The notes below the pieces were generated by a model. That model saw only the letters and a list, made by a program, of their open reading frames with translations. It was not told where the DNA came from and did not search any database. Shown in pieces: positions 49,139-56,821 of a DNA stretch of 64,000 nt. Positions within the stretch are counted from its first letter, which is position 1, and each line of letters starts with the position of its first letter. The stretch comes from an uncultured Christensenellaceae bacterium (GTDB lineage: Bacteria; Bacillota; Clostridia; Christensenellales; CAG-314): positions 62,001-126,000 of the forward strand of contig CAJUNH010000004.1 in the NCBI GenBank assembly GCA_910587795.1, given 5' to 3'. A program made the position numbers and the translations under genes.

Positions 49139-50740
49139 CTATAAGGAATCTTTTAAACTATCTAGAAATAAATTGTAATATTCCAAAAATACGGCATAAG
49201 CGACTTCTTTATTCGTTTCAACCATTAATTTTGGAACGTCGGAGTTATCACTTTCATCCACATAAAATACGATCGCTTCGTCGTCTTTTATGTTATCGAT
49301 TCGGTCTAACGGTTTTAATACGCAATATATTTTTTCGTCATACGGTATCACTGCAACCTGTTCAAAGATAATTTTTCGTCCGTTATTGTCCTTTAAAAGC
49401 AGAGGTCTAGTATTTTCTTCATCAAGAAGTATATCAAGTATATCAAGGTCTTCTTCCGTTGCATTTTCTATAACGAATTCGTTTGTGTTAGTAATTTCTT
49501 TATTCACGTTTTCTTTTTGAGCTTTTGGATTACTTACTTTATCTATTATGGATTGCATAGAGTTTGTTATATTTTGTAAGTCGGTTAGATAGTCGTATCG
49601 TTCGGTCAGTTTACCGGATGCAATAAGCGACTGAACATATTCGATAACGATTTTGCAATCGGATGAATCGATATGCAGACCGTATAAAATCAGTGTTTGC
49701 GCAATCATAGGGTGCATTGTAAGAATATAATCGTTATTAGCGCTCTTGTATCGATTGAGCAATCCTAGATTTGTAAGACGAATAATTTCGTTGGAGGATT
49801 GCAGTGCAAGAACGTCAAGCAGAAATTTTTCGCTTATTTGAAACTGTTTGTATATAGCAAGCAAAGACAGTATTTTTTGCGAAACAGCATCGCTGATTAT
49901 ATCCGCAAAATCGGTAATTTTAAGGAATGAGCACAGATTGTTGGCTATCGTATCGAATTTGTCGTTTCCGTGAATATCGCCGTTGAAAGCATTTTTCTTC
50001 AAATATATTTCACTCTTTTCACAGTAGTTTTTCAATGAGATATTTTGCTCGTTAAGCATTTGCGCAATCCAAATTATAGCTTGTGTATTTCCCAAAAACT
50101 CATTGTGTATATGCTTTTCAAAGTATTGCAGATCGTTTGGCTCAAAACTCGAATAATAGTTTTTAAAAATCTTTGTTGTTACAGAAACATCTAATTCTGT
50201 AATTTCTTTGTTAAGAATTTCGCAAGGCAGCGTAAGTTTTTTACGTGTAGTAATTAAAATTTTACATTGAAACAGTTCGAGTAAGCTGTTTATAAATTTT
50301 TCGTTTAAATTATTAACGTTGTCAATTAGCAGAATAACGTTATCGCTTAATTTTTTTACGGCGTTGCCTAAAATATTCAGCGCTAAGTCTTTATCCTGAC
50401 TGGCTACTTGTGCATATTGTGCTATCACTTCGGAGCTGTAATCTATTTGTAATAATAAGTTTTTAATAGTTGCGTCCTGTTTGTCTTCAAAAACAATTGT
50501 GCGCGGACATAAAAGATTGGAAGACTGTACAAAACGCTTTGCCAAAGTCGTTTTGCCTATGCCTCCAATACCGTATAGTACGGCAATGCGTTTATTTTGT
50601 TTAAAAAACCAGTCATTTAATGCGTTGATTTCTTGTTCTCTGCCCACAAAATATCTTTCAAGCGTTGTATTTTCGGACTGTAAAACGGGCTTAGCACTAT
50701 TGATAACAGATAAATTTCTTTTGAGTTCTTCTGTGTTCAT
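49139..50740 (-). CDS. STAND (NB-ARC-like) NTPase with DUF1292-like C-terminus
   Basis: A 533-residue protein. FVGREQEINALNDWF is the start of an NB-ARC/STAND module, GIGGIGKT (57-64) the Walker A, NVILLIDNVNN (134-144) the Walker B and CKILITTR (159-166) the sensor strand. A helical winged-helix-like part follows. The last ~110 residues (LLDEENTRPLLLKDNNGRKIIFEQVAVIPY...IYCVLKPLD) resemble DUF1292, a small beta domain. STAND proteins oligomerise on sensing a trigger and are often anti-phage. It follows the membrane-protein gene by 11 bases on one transcript. Confidence 0.82.
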   Translation of the reverse strand: MNTEELKRNLSVINSAKPVLQSENTTLERYFVGREQEINALNDWFFKQNKRIAVLYGIGGIGKTTLAKRFVQSSNLLCPRTIVFEDKQDATIKNLLLQIDYSSEVIAQYAQVASQDKDLALNILGNAVKKLSDNVILLIDNVNNLNEKFINSLLELFQCKILITTRKKLTLPCEILNKEITELDVSVTTKIFKNYYSSFEPNDLQYFEKHIHNEFLGNTQAIIWIAQMLNEQNISLKNYCEKSEIYLKKNAFNGDIHGNDKFDTIANNLCSFLKITDFADIISDAVSQKILSLLAIYKQFQISEKFLLDVLALQSSNEIIRLTNLGLLNRYKSANNDYILTMHPMIAQTLILYGLHIDSSDCKIVIEYVQSLIASGKLTERYDYLTDLQNITNSMQSIIDKVSNPKAQKENVNKEITNTNEFVIENATEEDLDILDILLDEENTRPLLLKDNNGRKIIFEQVAVIPYDEKIYCVLKPLDRIDNIKDDEAIVFYVDESDNSDVPKLMVETNKEVAYAVFLEYYNLFLDSLKDSL

Positions 50741-50751
50741 TGTAATCCTCC

Positions 50752-51297
50752 TTATTGCATTGCATTCAAAATTTGGGGAATTTTGTTAAAGAATTGCGTT
50801 TGTGTTTCGTCTGCAATCGTAACGCATAGCGCCTGGTATGTTTGTTGCTCTTCGTTCAAAACCGATTCGTTGTCAATGTTTAATTTTAACAAATTATCAA
50901 AATAGTAATCGGATTTTTTTTCGTACCATTTATTAATTTCATTCATTGTAGCAAATAATTCCATTAGGTCGTTAAACCATTTCTCATTAGAAATTAAAAT
51001 CAGCTGATTGGTAGCAGCCAATTGCTCTACATGTGTTAAAGATAAAATCGTATGTCCAATATCCGTGCCGGTTTTGATTTTTTGCAGCGTTTGATTTTGA
51101 ATATCTTTCCTACCCCATTCCGTTAAATCTTTTTTAATCAATTTGACTATGCTGTTACATTGTGCTTTTTCTATCCATTTATTTGCTCCCCAAGCAGACA
51201 ATATCGCAAACGCAAAGCCTAGCAAAGACCCTATAACAGTAATGGCAAAGTCCGACCAATTCCATTCCCATGCCGTCGATAAAAGCGTAAAAAGCAT
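50752..51297 (-). CDS. Membrane-anchored helical partner of the STAND NTPase
   Basis: A 181-residue protein. One membrane helix (about 15-38, SDFAITVIGSLLGFAFAILSAWG) precedes a cytoplasmic coiled-coil-rich domain. cggagatta lies before the ATG at 51297. No family recognised. As the first gene of a two-gene operon with the STAND protein, it could be the membrane effector or a signal receptor; which one cannot be told from sequence. Confidence 0.6.
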   Translation of the reverse strand: MLFTLLSTAWEWNWSDFAITVIGSLLGFAFAILSAWGANKWIEKAQCNSIVKLIKKDLTEWGRKDIQNQTLQKIKTGTDIGHTILSLTHVEQLAATNQLILISNEKWFNDLMELFATMNEINKWYEKKSDYYFDNLLKLNIDNESVLNEEQQTYQALCVTIADETQTQFFNKIPQILNAMQ

Positions 51298-51329
51298 TTA
51301 TGTAATCTCCGTATAACATACTTTTTTTG

Positions 51330-51358
51330 ATTGTATCATAGACAAAATCAAATGTCAA
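51330..51358 (-). promoter_or_regulatory. Promoter of the membrane protein/STAND operon
   Basis: Minus strand TTGACA (51353-51358), 17 bases, TACAAT (51330-51335); the start codon is ~33 bases further on. Confidence 0.8.
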
Positions 51359-51444
51359 TATTCGATGTGAGTTTTTAAATGCTTTATAAAATTTGACTGT
51401 GGCAATATTTTTACAGGCAATAGTAAACTTTATTTTATGTTCGT

Positions 51445-51653
51445 GCAGAATAACAGGCGTAGCGCATGTGTGCTATATTAATAAAAAACCTTTTATGGCA
51501 ATTTGCAGTATTACCGATAATGCCGATAACGTCGGGCATAATGACTTTGAATTTAACTGTAAAAATGCGTCGAATATAGCTGCCGATTTCGTTAAATTGT
51601 TTATAGAAGAATGTAAAAATTATTTTGGGAGTGTTAAAGGACTTATATTATAG
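51445..51653 (+). pseudogene. C-terminal remnant of a methylthioadenosine/SAH nucleosidase-type (Pfs) domain
   Basis: The frame reads GVAHVCYINKKPFMAICSITDNADN and then FEFNCKNASNIAADFVKLF. In Pfs/MtnN proteins this region reads G.AIAQVCY.N..PF..IR.ISD.AD.......F...A..NSA..V. Only this last ~65 residues remain, without start or catalytic N-terminus, so it is a remnant. Pfs-type domains are also found as effectors of STAND NTPases, and a STAND operon lies 150 bases away, so it may come from that system rather than from housekeeping mtnN. Confidence 0.75.
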
Positions 51654-51905
51654 ACAAAGACAAAGAACGCCGCATTTAATTGCAACGCTGTTAGAGATTC
51701 GGTAAAAGTCCGTAAAGCGCCTATCAGCTTTTGTAAGTTCGTATGCAATAACGCACACTTTATATTGTTATTGTTCCTTTGGGGACTGAATATGTAGGCG
51801 TATGATAAAAATGCATTCGATAAAATGAATAATAAAATACCGCATAGGCTTTAAAAAGTTTATGCGGCTTTTTGTTTGTTATTGTTTTGTAGCAGTGCAA
51901 AATAA
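51654..51905. other. Intergenic stretch with terminator hairpin
   Basis: ccgcata (51840-51846) pairs with tatgcgg (51861-51867) and is followed on the plus strand by cttttt; it can also end the minus-strand XRE gene. Nothing else recognised. Confidence 0.55.
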
Positions 51906-52349
51906 TTAGCTTGCGGATCTGCCGAGAATAAAATCAACGGATACGTCAAAGCCGTCGGCGAGCGCAATTATGTTATCAAGCGTAGGTTCGCGCTTTCCGT
52001 TCTTCCATTCATAAAACCGCGAAGCCGAAATATGTGCTGTTTTATAAAATTGCCACCATGGACACTCGAAATACTTTTTCAGTCTCACCAATTGCTCGGA
52101 GAACAGAGGGCATTTTTGAAATTTCGAAGAGTAGTTTTCATGTTCTCTGCCAAGCAAAAAATCCGTTGTGCAATTAAAATAGTCTGCTAATTTAATCAGT
52201 GTGCCAACAGATGGTGTGAATTGTGAATGTAATGCTCGGGAAATAGTAGACGAGTCTAACCCAATTTTGTTTGCGAGTTGTGTAACTGTTATTTCTTGTT
52301 CGAACATCAACGAATCGAGTGTTTCAGCAAATTTCGACAAATTATCCAT
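51906..52349 (-). CDS. XRE-family regulator with two helix-turn-helix domains
   Basis: A 147-residue protein. An N-terminal Cro/C1-type domain (ITVTQLANKIGLDSSTISRAL, then GTLIKLADYFNCTTDFLLGR) is followed by a second, degenerate copy (ISASRFYEWKNGKREPTLDNIIALADGFDVSVDFILGR). The duplicated LADyF..(T/S)(T/V)DF(L/I)LGR ends show internal duplication. Such repressors control mobile-element gene blocks; a divergent promoter with an inverted repeat lies next to it and leads into the small cluster 52483-53320. Confidence 0.85.
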   Translation of the reverse strand: MDNLSKFAETLDSLMFEQEITVTQLANKIGLDSSTISRALHSQFTPSVGTLIKLADYFNCTTDFLLGREHENYSSKFQKCPLFSEQLVRLKKYFECPWWQFYKTAHISASRFYEWKNGKREPTLDNIIALADGFDVSVDFILGRSAS

Positions 52350-52378
52350 TTATTAGTCTCCTTTCTACAAATATATTA

Positions 52379-52432
52379 TCTCCCACATGCGCAAAAAAAT
52401 ACTTGTCGCTTGCACTGATGGGAGAGTATAAT
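52379..52432 (+). promoter_or_regulatory. Promoter and operator of the small XRE-linked cluster
   Basis: TTGTCG (52403-52408), 18 bases, TATAAT (52427-52432). A 7-bp inverted repeat, tctccca (52379-52385) and tgggaga (52419-52425), brackets the -35 and abuts the -10, a good candidate for the XRE repressor. Confidence 0.65.
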
Positions 52433-52482
52433 ATAAGTACACTTAACGCGCGAACGGTGAATAAAACAAGGAGTTGAATTTA

Positions 52483-52685
52483 ATGGAAAATCAACAAAAA
52501 AATTTTGCTAAAGAAAAAATGAATTACAGTGCATCTAAAAAACAAACATTATAACGGCAAACGATATTGCAGCAGAAATAATGGTATTGCTAGACGATTT
52601 CTTTTGTGGTATGTTTAAAATTAACAAGACCGAGATACTTATGGAGTTAGATGATAACAAAGTTTTTCGGTTGTCGATTAGGTAA
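52483..52685 (+). pseudogene. Small gene with a -1 frame break at an A run
   Basis: The ATG at 52483 (aaggagttgaattta upstream) starts MENQQKNFAKEKMNY and stops after 23 codons. Reading in the -1 frame from about 52548 continues for 45 codons: ITANDIAAEIMVLLDDFFCGMF, then LDDNKVFRLSIR. The break lies just after a six-A run (52537-52542). The joined product would be ~66 residues. Either the gene is broken or ribosomes shift at the A run; the former is more likely. Confidence 0.55.
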
Positions 52686-52691
52686 TATAGG

Positions 52692-52850
52692 ATTACGCAG
52701 TATAATAAAAAAGCCGAAGCAAAAAAAGAGTTGGAACGAAAAGAGAGAAGTTGTAATTATTGTATCAATTCGACTTTTGAACAAAAAGAAATCAATTGTC
52801 TTGGGTTGAAGAAAATTGTCGAAACGGGAGAAAAAAAGAAATGTTGTTAA
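52692..52850 (+). CDS. Small Cys-containing protein without a standard start
   Basis: An open frame of 52 codons reads (I)TQYNKKAEAKKELERKERSCNYCINS... and ends GEKKKCC. It has charged-helix then C-x-x-C features of small zinc-binding proteins. Upstream there is no ATG, GTG or TTG in a good place; an ATT at 52692 behind 'tatagg' is the only candidate. It lies in frame with the broken gene before it and overlaps the next gene by 10 bases. Probably a gene that lost its ATG, or uses ATT. Confidence 0.4.
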   Translation: MTQYNKKAEAKKELERKERSCNYCINSTFEQKEINCLGLKKIVETGEKKKCC

Positions 52851-53320
52851 TAAAAGGAAATAGGTTGGTGTCATCAAATGTCAGTTTTGATTTCCCGGAA
52901 AAATTCAGTATAGTTTTTAATAATAAGTTATATTGTGAGAATATGATACGTTTTGTATCTCGTACTGGCATAATAAAATATGGTACTGTGAATATTGAAG
53001 TGTCATTAAGATATGCGAACGAATCTGCCGTAAAAGATTTGAGACAATTTATCGGGTATGGCGGGCATTTGCGTAGTGAAATTAAGCCGATTGTAAGGGG
53101 AGACGGCACGGGTTACTGTGCGTATTATAACGCTTGTCAAAAAACCATTGATATGTATGCTGAAAAGTATGATTTTCCGATGACTAAGCAGGGTGTAAAC
53201 CGCTTTGATTTGTGTGTGTTTTTGATGGCGGGAAAAGGAAAAAAACTTGTCCAGAATGTCGAAGGAGGAATGGATATTCCTATCGTAAAAAAATTCCTTG
53301 ACAGTATTCGATATAAATAA
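52841..53320 (+). CDS. Hypothetical protein of the XRE-linked cluster
   Basis: A 159-residue soluble protein from the ATG at 52841 (gggag upstream). It has a mixed beta/alpha makeup with a glycine-rich centre (FIGYGGHLR, then RGDGTGYCAYY). No family recognised. It ends at a strong terminator, closing the small cluster under the XRE-type repressor, which looks like the remains of a mobile element. Confidence 0.6.
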   Translation: MLLIKGNRLVSSNVSFDFPEKFSIVFNNKLYCENMIRFVSRTGIIKYGTVNIEVSLRYANESAVKDLRQFIGYGGHLRSEIKPIVRGDGTGYCAYYNACQKTIDMYAEKYDFPMTKQGVNRFDLCVFLMAGKGKKLVQNVEGGMDIPIVKKFLDSIRYK

Positions 53321-53331
53321 ATGTAAAGAAG

Positions 53332-53358
53332 GAGCCGACAAAATTGTCGGCTCTTTTG
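53332..53358 (+). terminator. Intrinsic terminator
   Basis: gagccgaca (53332-53340), loop aaat, tgtcggctc (53345-53353), then TTTT. Confidence 0.85.
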
Positions 53359-53478
53359 ATGTGAATGTATGCAACGCATATTTACATTTTTAAACGATAT
53401 AGAAAAAGATAATAAACTTGTTTCATAATATGAAGATGGTATTTTATGCTCATAAAAATATTCAATACATTTAAATAC

Positions 53479-53506
53479 TTGGCATTTTTCACAAAAGTGT
53501 TATAAT
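53479..53506 (+). promoter_or_regulatory. Promoter upstream of the HAD phosphatase
   Basis: TTGGCA (53479-53484), 16 bases, TATAAT (53501-53506). The ~140-base leader before the ATG shows no known riboswitch. Confidence 0.65.
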
Positions 53507-53654
53507 TAATTGAGTAACTGTGCCTAACGGAATACAATGAGTTTTGATTATATTGTAAAAATACTAACTAGGTTTAAATGTAATTTACCTTATATTTTTT
53601 ATTTGATTTTATCAATATAAAAACTTCCGTCTAAGCGGAGCAAAGGAATTGAAT

Positions 53655-54308
53655 ATGAAATTTAAAAACGTTTTATTCGATTTGGACGGTACGCTGCTAA
53701 GTACCGAGGAGGACTTGGCAATAGCCACAAACCATGCTTTTGAAAAGTTCGGCTATAAGGTTAACGCCACGGTCGAAACAATTCGTCGCGGTATAGGGGT
53801 GGAAATAATCCCAATGTTGCGTCTTGCCTACAAGGAAGCGGACTTAGCCGTTTGCGAGGACGATTTTTTAAAAATCAGGGACGAATTTGAAATTTATTAC
53901 GCAGCGCACAACAACGTTTACACCCGTCCTTTTAACGGAGTAATCGATACGCTAAAAAAGCTAAACGCCGCAGGCGTAAAGACGGGCGTTATCTCTAATA
54001 AACCCGACGAATCTGCGCGTGCTTGCGTCAACAGGTATTTCGGCAGTTTGTTTTCTTTTGCCGTCGGCTCGTGTGTGGGTAAACCTATCAAGCCGCAAAA
54101 AGAAGTGTTTTACAATTTGGCGGCGGAATACGGATTAATACGCGAAGATTGTTTGTATGTGGGAGATATGGTTTACGATGTTCAGTTTGCCAAAAACGTC
54201 GGTATGAAAGTTGCAATTTGCTCTTACGGCTACGGCACAAAGCAGGATATGGCAAATGCGGATTTTGTTATAGACGAGTTTTCTCAGCTTTTGCAAATTG
54301 TTTTGTAA
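53655..54308 (+). CDS. HAD-family phosphatase, phosphoglycolate phosphatase-like
   Basis: A 217-residue protein. FDLDGTLLST is motif I with the nucleophilic Asp, GVISNKPDE motif II, KPIKPQKEVF motif III and YVGDMVYDVQFAKNVGM motif IV. A helical cap lies between I and II. Length and motifs fit Gph/PpaX-type phosphatases acting on phosphoglycolate or pyrophosphate. I chose the ATG at 53655 (aaagga 8 bases before) over the TTG at 53649, which is too close to it. Confidence 0.88.
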   Translation: MKFKNVLFDLDGTLLSTEEDLAIATNHAFEKFGYKVNATVETIRRGIGVEIIPMLRLAYKEADLAVCEDDFLKIRDEFEIYYAAHNNVYTRPFNGVIDTLKKLNAAGVKTGVISNKPDESARACVNRYFGSLFSFAVGSCVGKPIKPQKEVFYNLAAEYGLIREDCLYVGDMVYDVQFAKNVGMKVAICSYGYGTKQDMANADFVIDEFSQLLQIVL

Positions 54309-54311
54309 GCA

Positions 54312-54340
54312 AACCGCCGATTTTGCGTCGTCGGTTTTTG
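54312..54340 (+). terminator. Terminator after the HAD gene
   Basis: aaccgccga and tcgtcggtt pair with one mismatch and are followed by TTTT. Confidence 0.65.
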
Positions 54341-54352
54341 TTTGCGCTAATG

Positions 54353-54381
54353 TTGACAATGCGCGCGATATTTGATATATT
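54353..54381 (+). promoter_or_regulatory. Promoter giving a leaderless PHP-gene mRNA
   Basis: TTGACA (54353-54358), 17 bases, TATATT (54376-54381). The gene's ATG at 54388 lies 7 bases after the -10, where transcription should start, and there is no ribosome site. Confidence 0.75.
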
Positions 54382-54387
54382 TTGTAT

Positions 54388-55206
54388 ATGAAATGCGATT
54401 TACACATTCACTCAAATTGCTCGGACGGAATTTTTTCCCCTTCAAAACTTGTGGAAATGGCTAAGGATCGGGGGTTGGAATGTATTGCCGTAACCGATCA
54501 CGATACGTTTGCGGGAGTTTTGGAAGCGCAGGAAAAAGCGCGTGAAGCGGGTATGAAATATATTGTCGGGGCGGAGCTGTCCAGCGTATACGAAGGCAGG
54601 GACGTACATATACTTGCGTATAACGTAAATATGTCTGCGGACGGCTTCGAACACGATTTGGCGCAGATTGCCGATTTAAGAAATCAGCGCAATTTTGCTA
54701 TGGTTAAAAAACTTGCCGAGCACGGAATTACGGTAGATTTGGAAAAACTGAAAGAGCAGTGTACCGTTGTCGGCAGACCGGCTATTGCAATGGAAATCGT
54801 ACGTCAGGGCATATGTAACGACGTGCCGGAAGTATTTGATAAGTATTTGGGGCAAGATAAGTGCTGTTTTGTCCAAACCCGACGTTTAACGCCGACAGAG
54901 GCAATACAGTTTACGTTAAAGTACGGCGGATTGCCGGTGCTTGCCCACCCCAAACAGCTGCGTATGTCCGGTAATGCTAAGTTCGAACAGTTTTTGCGTA
55001 TTCTTGTAAAAGCGGGGCTTGCAGGTATTGAAGCGCATTATTTTACACACAATAGGGTAGAGCGCAATTTTTACGGCAAAATGGCAAAAAAATATAGGCT
55101 TATCTCCACGGGCGGAAGCGATTTTCACGACTATACCCACGGAGTGGAGCTAGGTACAAAAAGTTTTTCGCCAAGCGGTTATACCCGCAAAATTTTGGGA
55201 ATATGA
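54388..55206 (+). CDS. PHP-domain phosphoesterase (TrpH/RNase AM type)
   Basis: A 272-residue protein. Metal-binding motifs of the PHP fold are all present: CDLHIHSNCSDG, VTDHDTFAG, VGAELSS, LPVLAHPKQL and STGGSDFHD. The group includes nucleoside-3',5'-bisphosphate phosphatase/5'-3' exoribonuclease enzymes. The ATG at 54388 seems to be at or next to the transcription start, so translation is probably leaderless. It overlaps the VanW gene by four bases. Confidence 0.9.
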   Translation: MKCDLHIHSNCSDGIFSPSKLVEMAKDRGLECIAVTDHDTFAGVLEAQEKAREAGMKYIVGAELSSVYEGRDVHILAYNVNMSADGFEHDLAQIADLRNQRNFAMVKKLAEHGITVDLEKLKEQCTVVGRPAIAMEIVRQGICNDVPEVFDKYLGQDKCCFVQTRRLTPTEAIQFTLKYGGLPVLAHPKQLRMSGNAKFEQFLRILVKAGLAGIEAHYFTHNRVERNFYGKMAKKYRLISTGGSDFHDYTHGVELGTKSFSPSGYTRKILGI

Positions 55207-56459
55207 AAAAACTTAAATATTACACGATTATATTTGCGCTCGCAGTAATTATTGCGGGCGTTTTTGTTACTAACTCGGCTGTCGCTTATGCGGAGCAGTC
55301 TTTTGCGCCGTGGAACGTAACGGCGGAAATATATTACGGCGACGAGGTTTACCGCTACGATTTAAGCAAACAAATAGACGGAGTGGAGTTTGAAGCGGAT
55401 ATCAGGGGCTTTTATTTGGGATATAACGGCCGAAAAAATCTTGCAAACGGTCTGTTAAAGCAAGGACTGGACCCGATATGCGTGTATCAGTATTTGCTGC
55501 CGAACTTCGATAAAATTTTAAAACGTTTTAATTACGTGTGCTGTGACAGAACGGACTCTGCGGTAAATTTTTCCTCACGCGGATTCAGTTACGGCAAGTC
55601 TTGCGACGGCGTTAAAATAGACGCGGATAAACTGTTTGAAGAAATGATTTCCTGCCGCGGACATTTTAAACGTATTGCATTGCCGTTAAAATACGACCGA
55701 GCAATAACTGCCGAACAGCTTAAACGTAACACGGTATTAAAAGGCAAATTTACTACTACGTACTATAACAGCGGCGAAAACCGCTGCTTTAACATAGCGT
55801 TGTCTGCTAAGGCTATTGACGGCATTACAGTAAAAAGCGGACAAACGTTTTCATTTAACGACGTAGTAGGCGCGCGTACCGAAGCAAACGGTTACAAGAA
55901 CGCAAAGGTTATAATGGACGGCGGATATACCGACGGCGTAGGCGGAGGAGTGTGTCAAACTTCTACCACGCTCTATAACGCTCTGCTTTTAGCGGGACTG
56001 CTTCCTAAGGCGAGCCAGCATACGCTGGTGTCCGGTTATGTTAAAGCGGGGTTTGACGCTATGGTTGCCGACGGAGTTGCGGATTTGACTTTTGTCAATA
56101 CTACAAATCACGATCTTTACATCAGCGCAAAAGTTAGCGGTAAGACGGTAACTTTTACTGTCTACGGAGAGCCGAACGAGTACGATATCGTGCGGGAAAG
56201 CGTCGAGCAGCGTCAGCCTTTTAACGTGGTGGAAATAGTGGATAAAACCCGTTTTCCCGAATTGGTGTACGACGATCAAATAAAAGTGATAACAAACGGC
56301 AGCGACGGAGTAAAAACCAAATCTTACTTAAAGTATTATAAAAACGGCGTTTTGGTTAAAACTCAGCTGATACGCAGTAACTCCTACAAACGCGTGGATA
56401 AAGTTATTGCGCGCGGCGCCGAACCGCGGGCAGAACAGCCGTCGGCGTTGCTGCCGTAA
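55203..56459 (+). CDS. VanW-family exported protein
   Basis: A 418-residue protein with an N-terminal signal/anchor helix (5-30). The VanW domain (about 175-370) has FTTTYYNSGENRCFNIALSA, then SGQTFSFNDVVGARTEANGYKNA and GGGVCQTSTTLYNALLLAGL, the family hallmark. VanW proteins are envelope proteins of unsettled function, named for their presence in a vancomycin-resistance cluster; this lone copy does not imply resistance. Coupled to the PHP gene by a 4-base overlap. Confidence 0.92.
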   Translation: MKKLKYYTIIFALAVIIAGVFVTNSAVAYAEQSFAPWNVTAEIYYGDEVYRYDLSKQIDGVEFEADIRGFYLGYNGRKNLANGLLKQGLDPICVYQYLLPNFDKILKRFNYVCCDRTDSAVNFSSRGFSYGKSCDGVKIDADKLFEEMISCRGHFKRIALPLKYDRAITAEQLKRNTVLKGKFTTTYYNSGENRCFNIALSAKAIDGITVKSGQTFSFNDVVGARTEANGYKNAKVIMDGGYTDGVGGGVCQTSTTLYNALLLAGLLPKASQHTLVSGYVKAGFDAMVADGVADLTFVNTTNHDLYISAKVSGKTVTFTVYGEPNEYDIVRESVEQRQPFNVVEIVDKTRFPELVYDDQIKVITNGSDGVKTKSYLKYYKNGVLVKTQLIRSNSYKRVDKVIARGAEPRAEQPSALLP

Positions 56460-56701
56460 AAATTTACGCAGTATATTAATGCGTTGCATTAGCGGCCGCT
56501 TTGTATCAAGCGCTTAAATAAAAAGCTGAAATCGGCGTAAAACGCACGTTTTGCTTTGTAAAGTCTATTTATTGTATAAATGCGGATATTAATATATGCG
56601 CATATGTTGTTGGACCGTATGCGATAATTAGCTTTAACCGTACGTTGCAAAACGTACTGGCCGTTTTGCATAGCATTATAAAAAAATCTTTTTATTTTTT
56701 A
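56460..56701. other. Intergenic stretch
   Basis: No gene or known RNA seen between the VanW gene and the dnaB promoter. Confidence 0.5.
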
Positions 56702-56730
56702 TTGCTTTATAATGCAAAGTTTAGTATAAT
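56702..56730 (+). promoter_or_regulatory. Promoter of dnaB
   Basis: TTGCTT (56702-56707), 17 bases, TATAAT (56725-56730). An aaaggagg ribosome site precedes the ATG at 56822. Confidence 0.65.
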
Positions 56731-56821
56731 CTTTATATAAATTGTAACAAAGCGGTGCGTTATAACTGAAGGTCAGGCGCGTAACCGTCTTTTTTGCGTA
56801 TTCAGTACAAAGGAGGCTGCA

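Noticed and set aside
51393..51653. Complete 86-residue gene
   Set aside because: The conserved part is only the C-terminal end of a nucleosidase and there is no ribosome site, so it is listed as a remnant.
55203..56459. Vancomycin resistance cluster suggested by the VanW protein
   Set aside because: No VanS, VanR, VanH, VanA-type ligase or VanX is nearby; lone VanW proteins are common.
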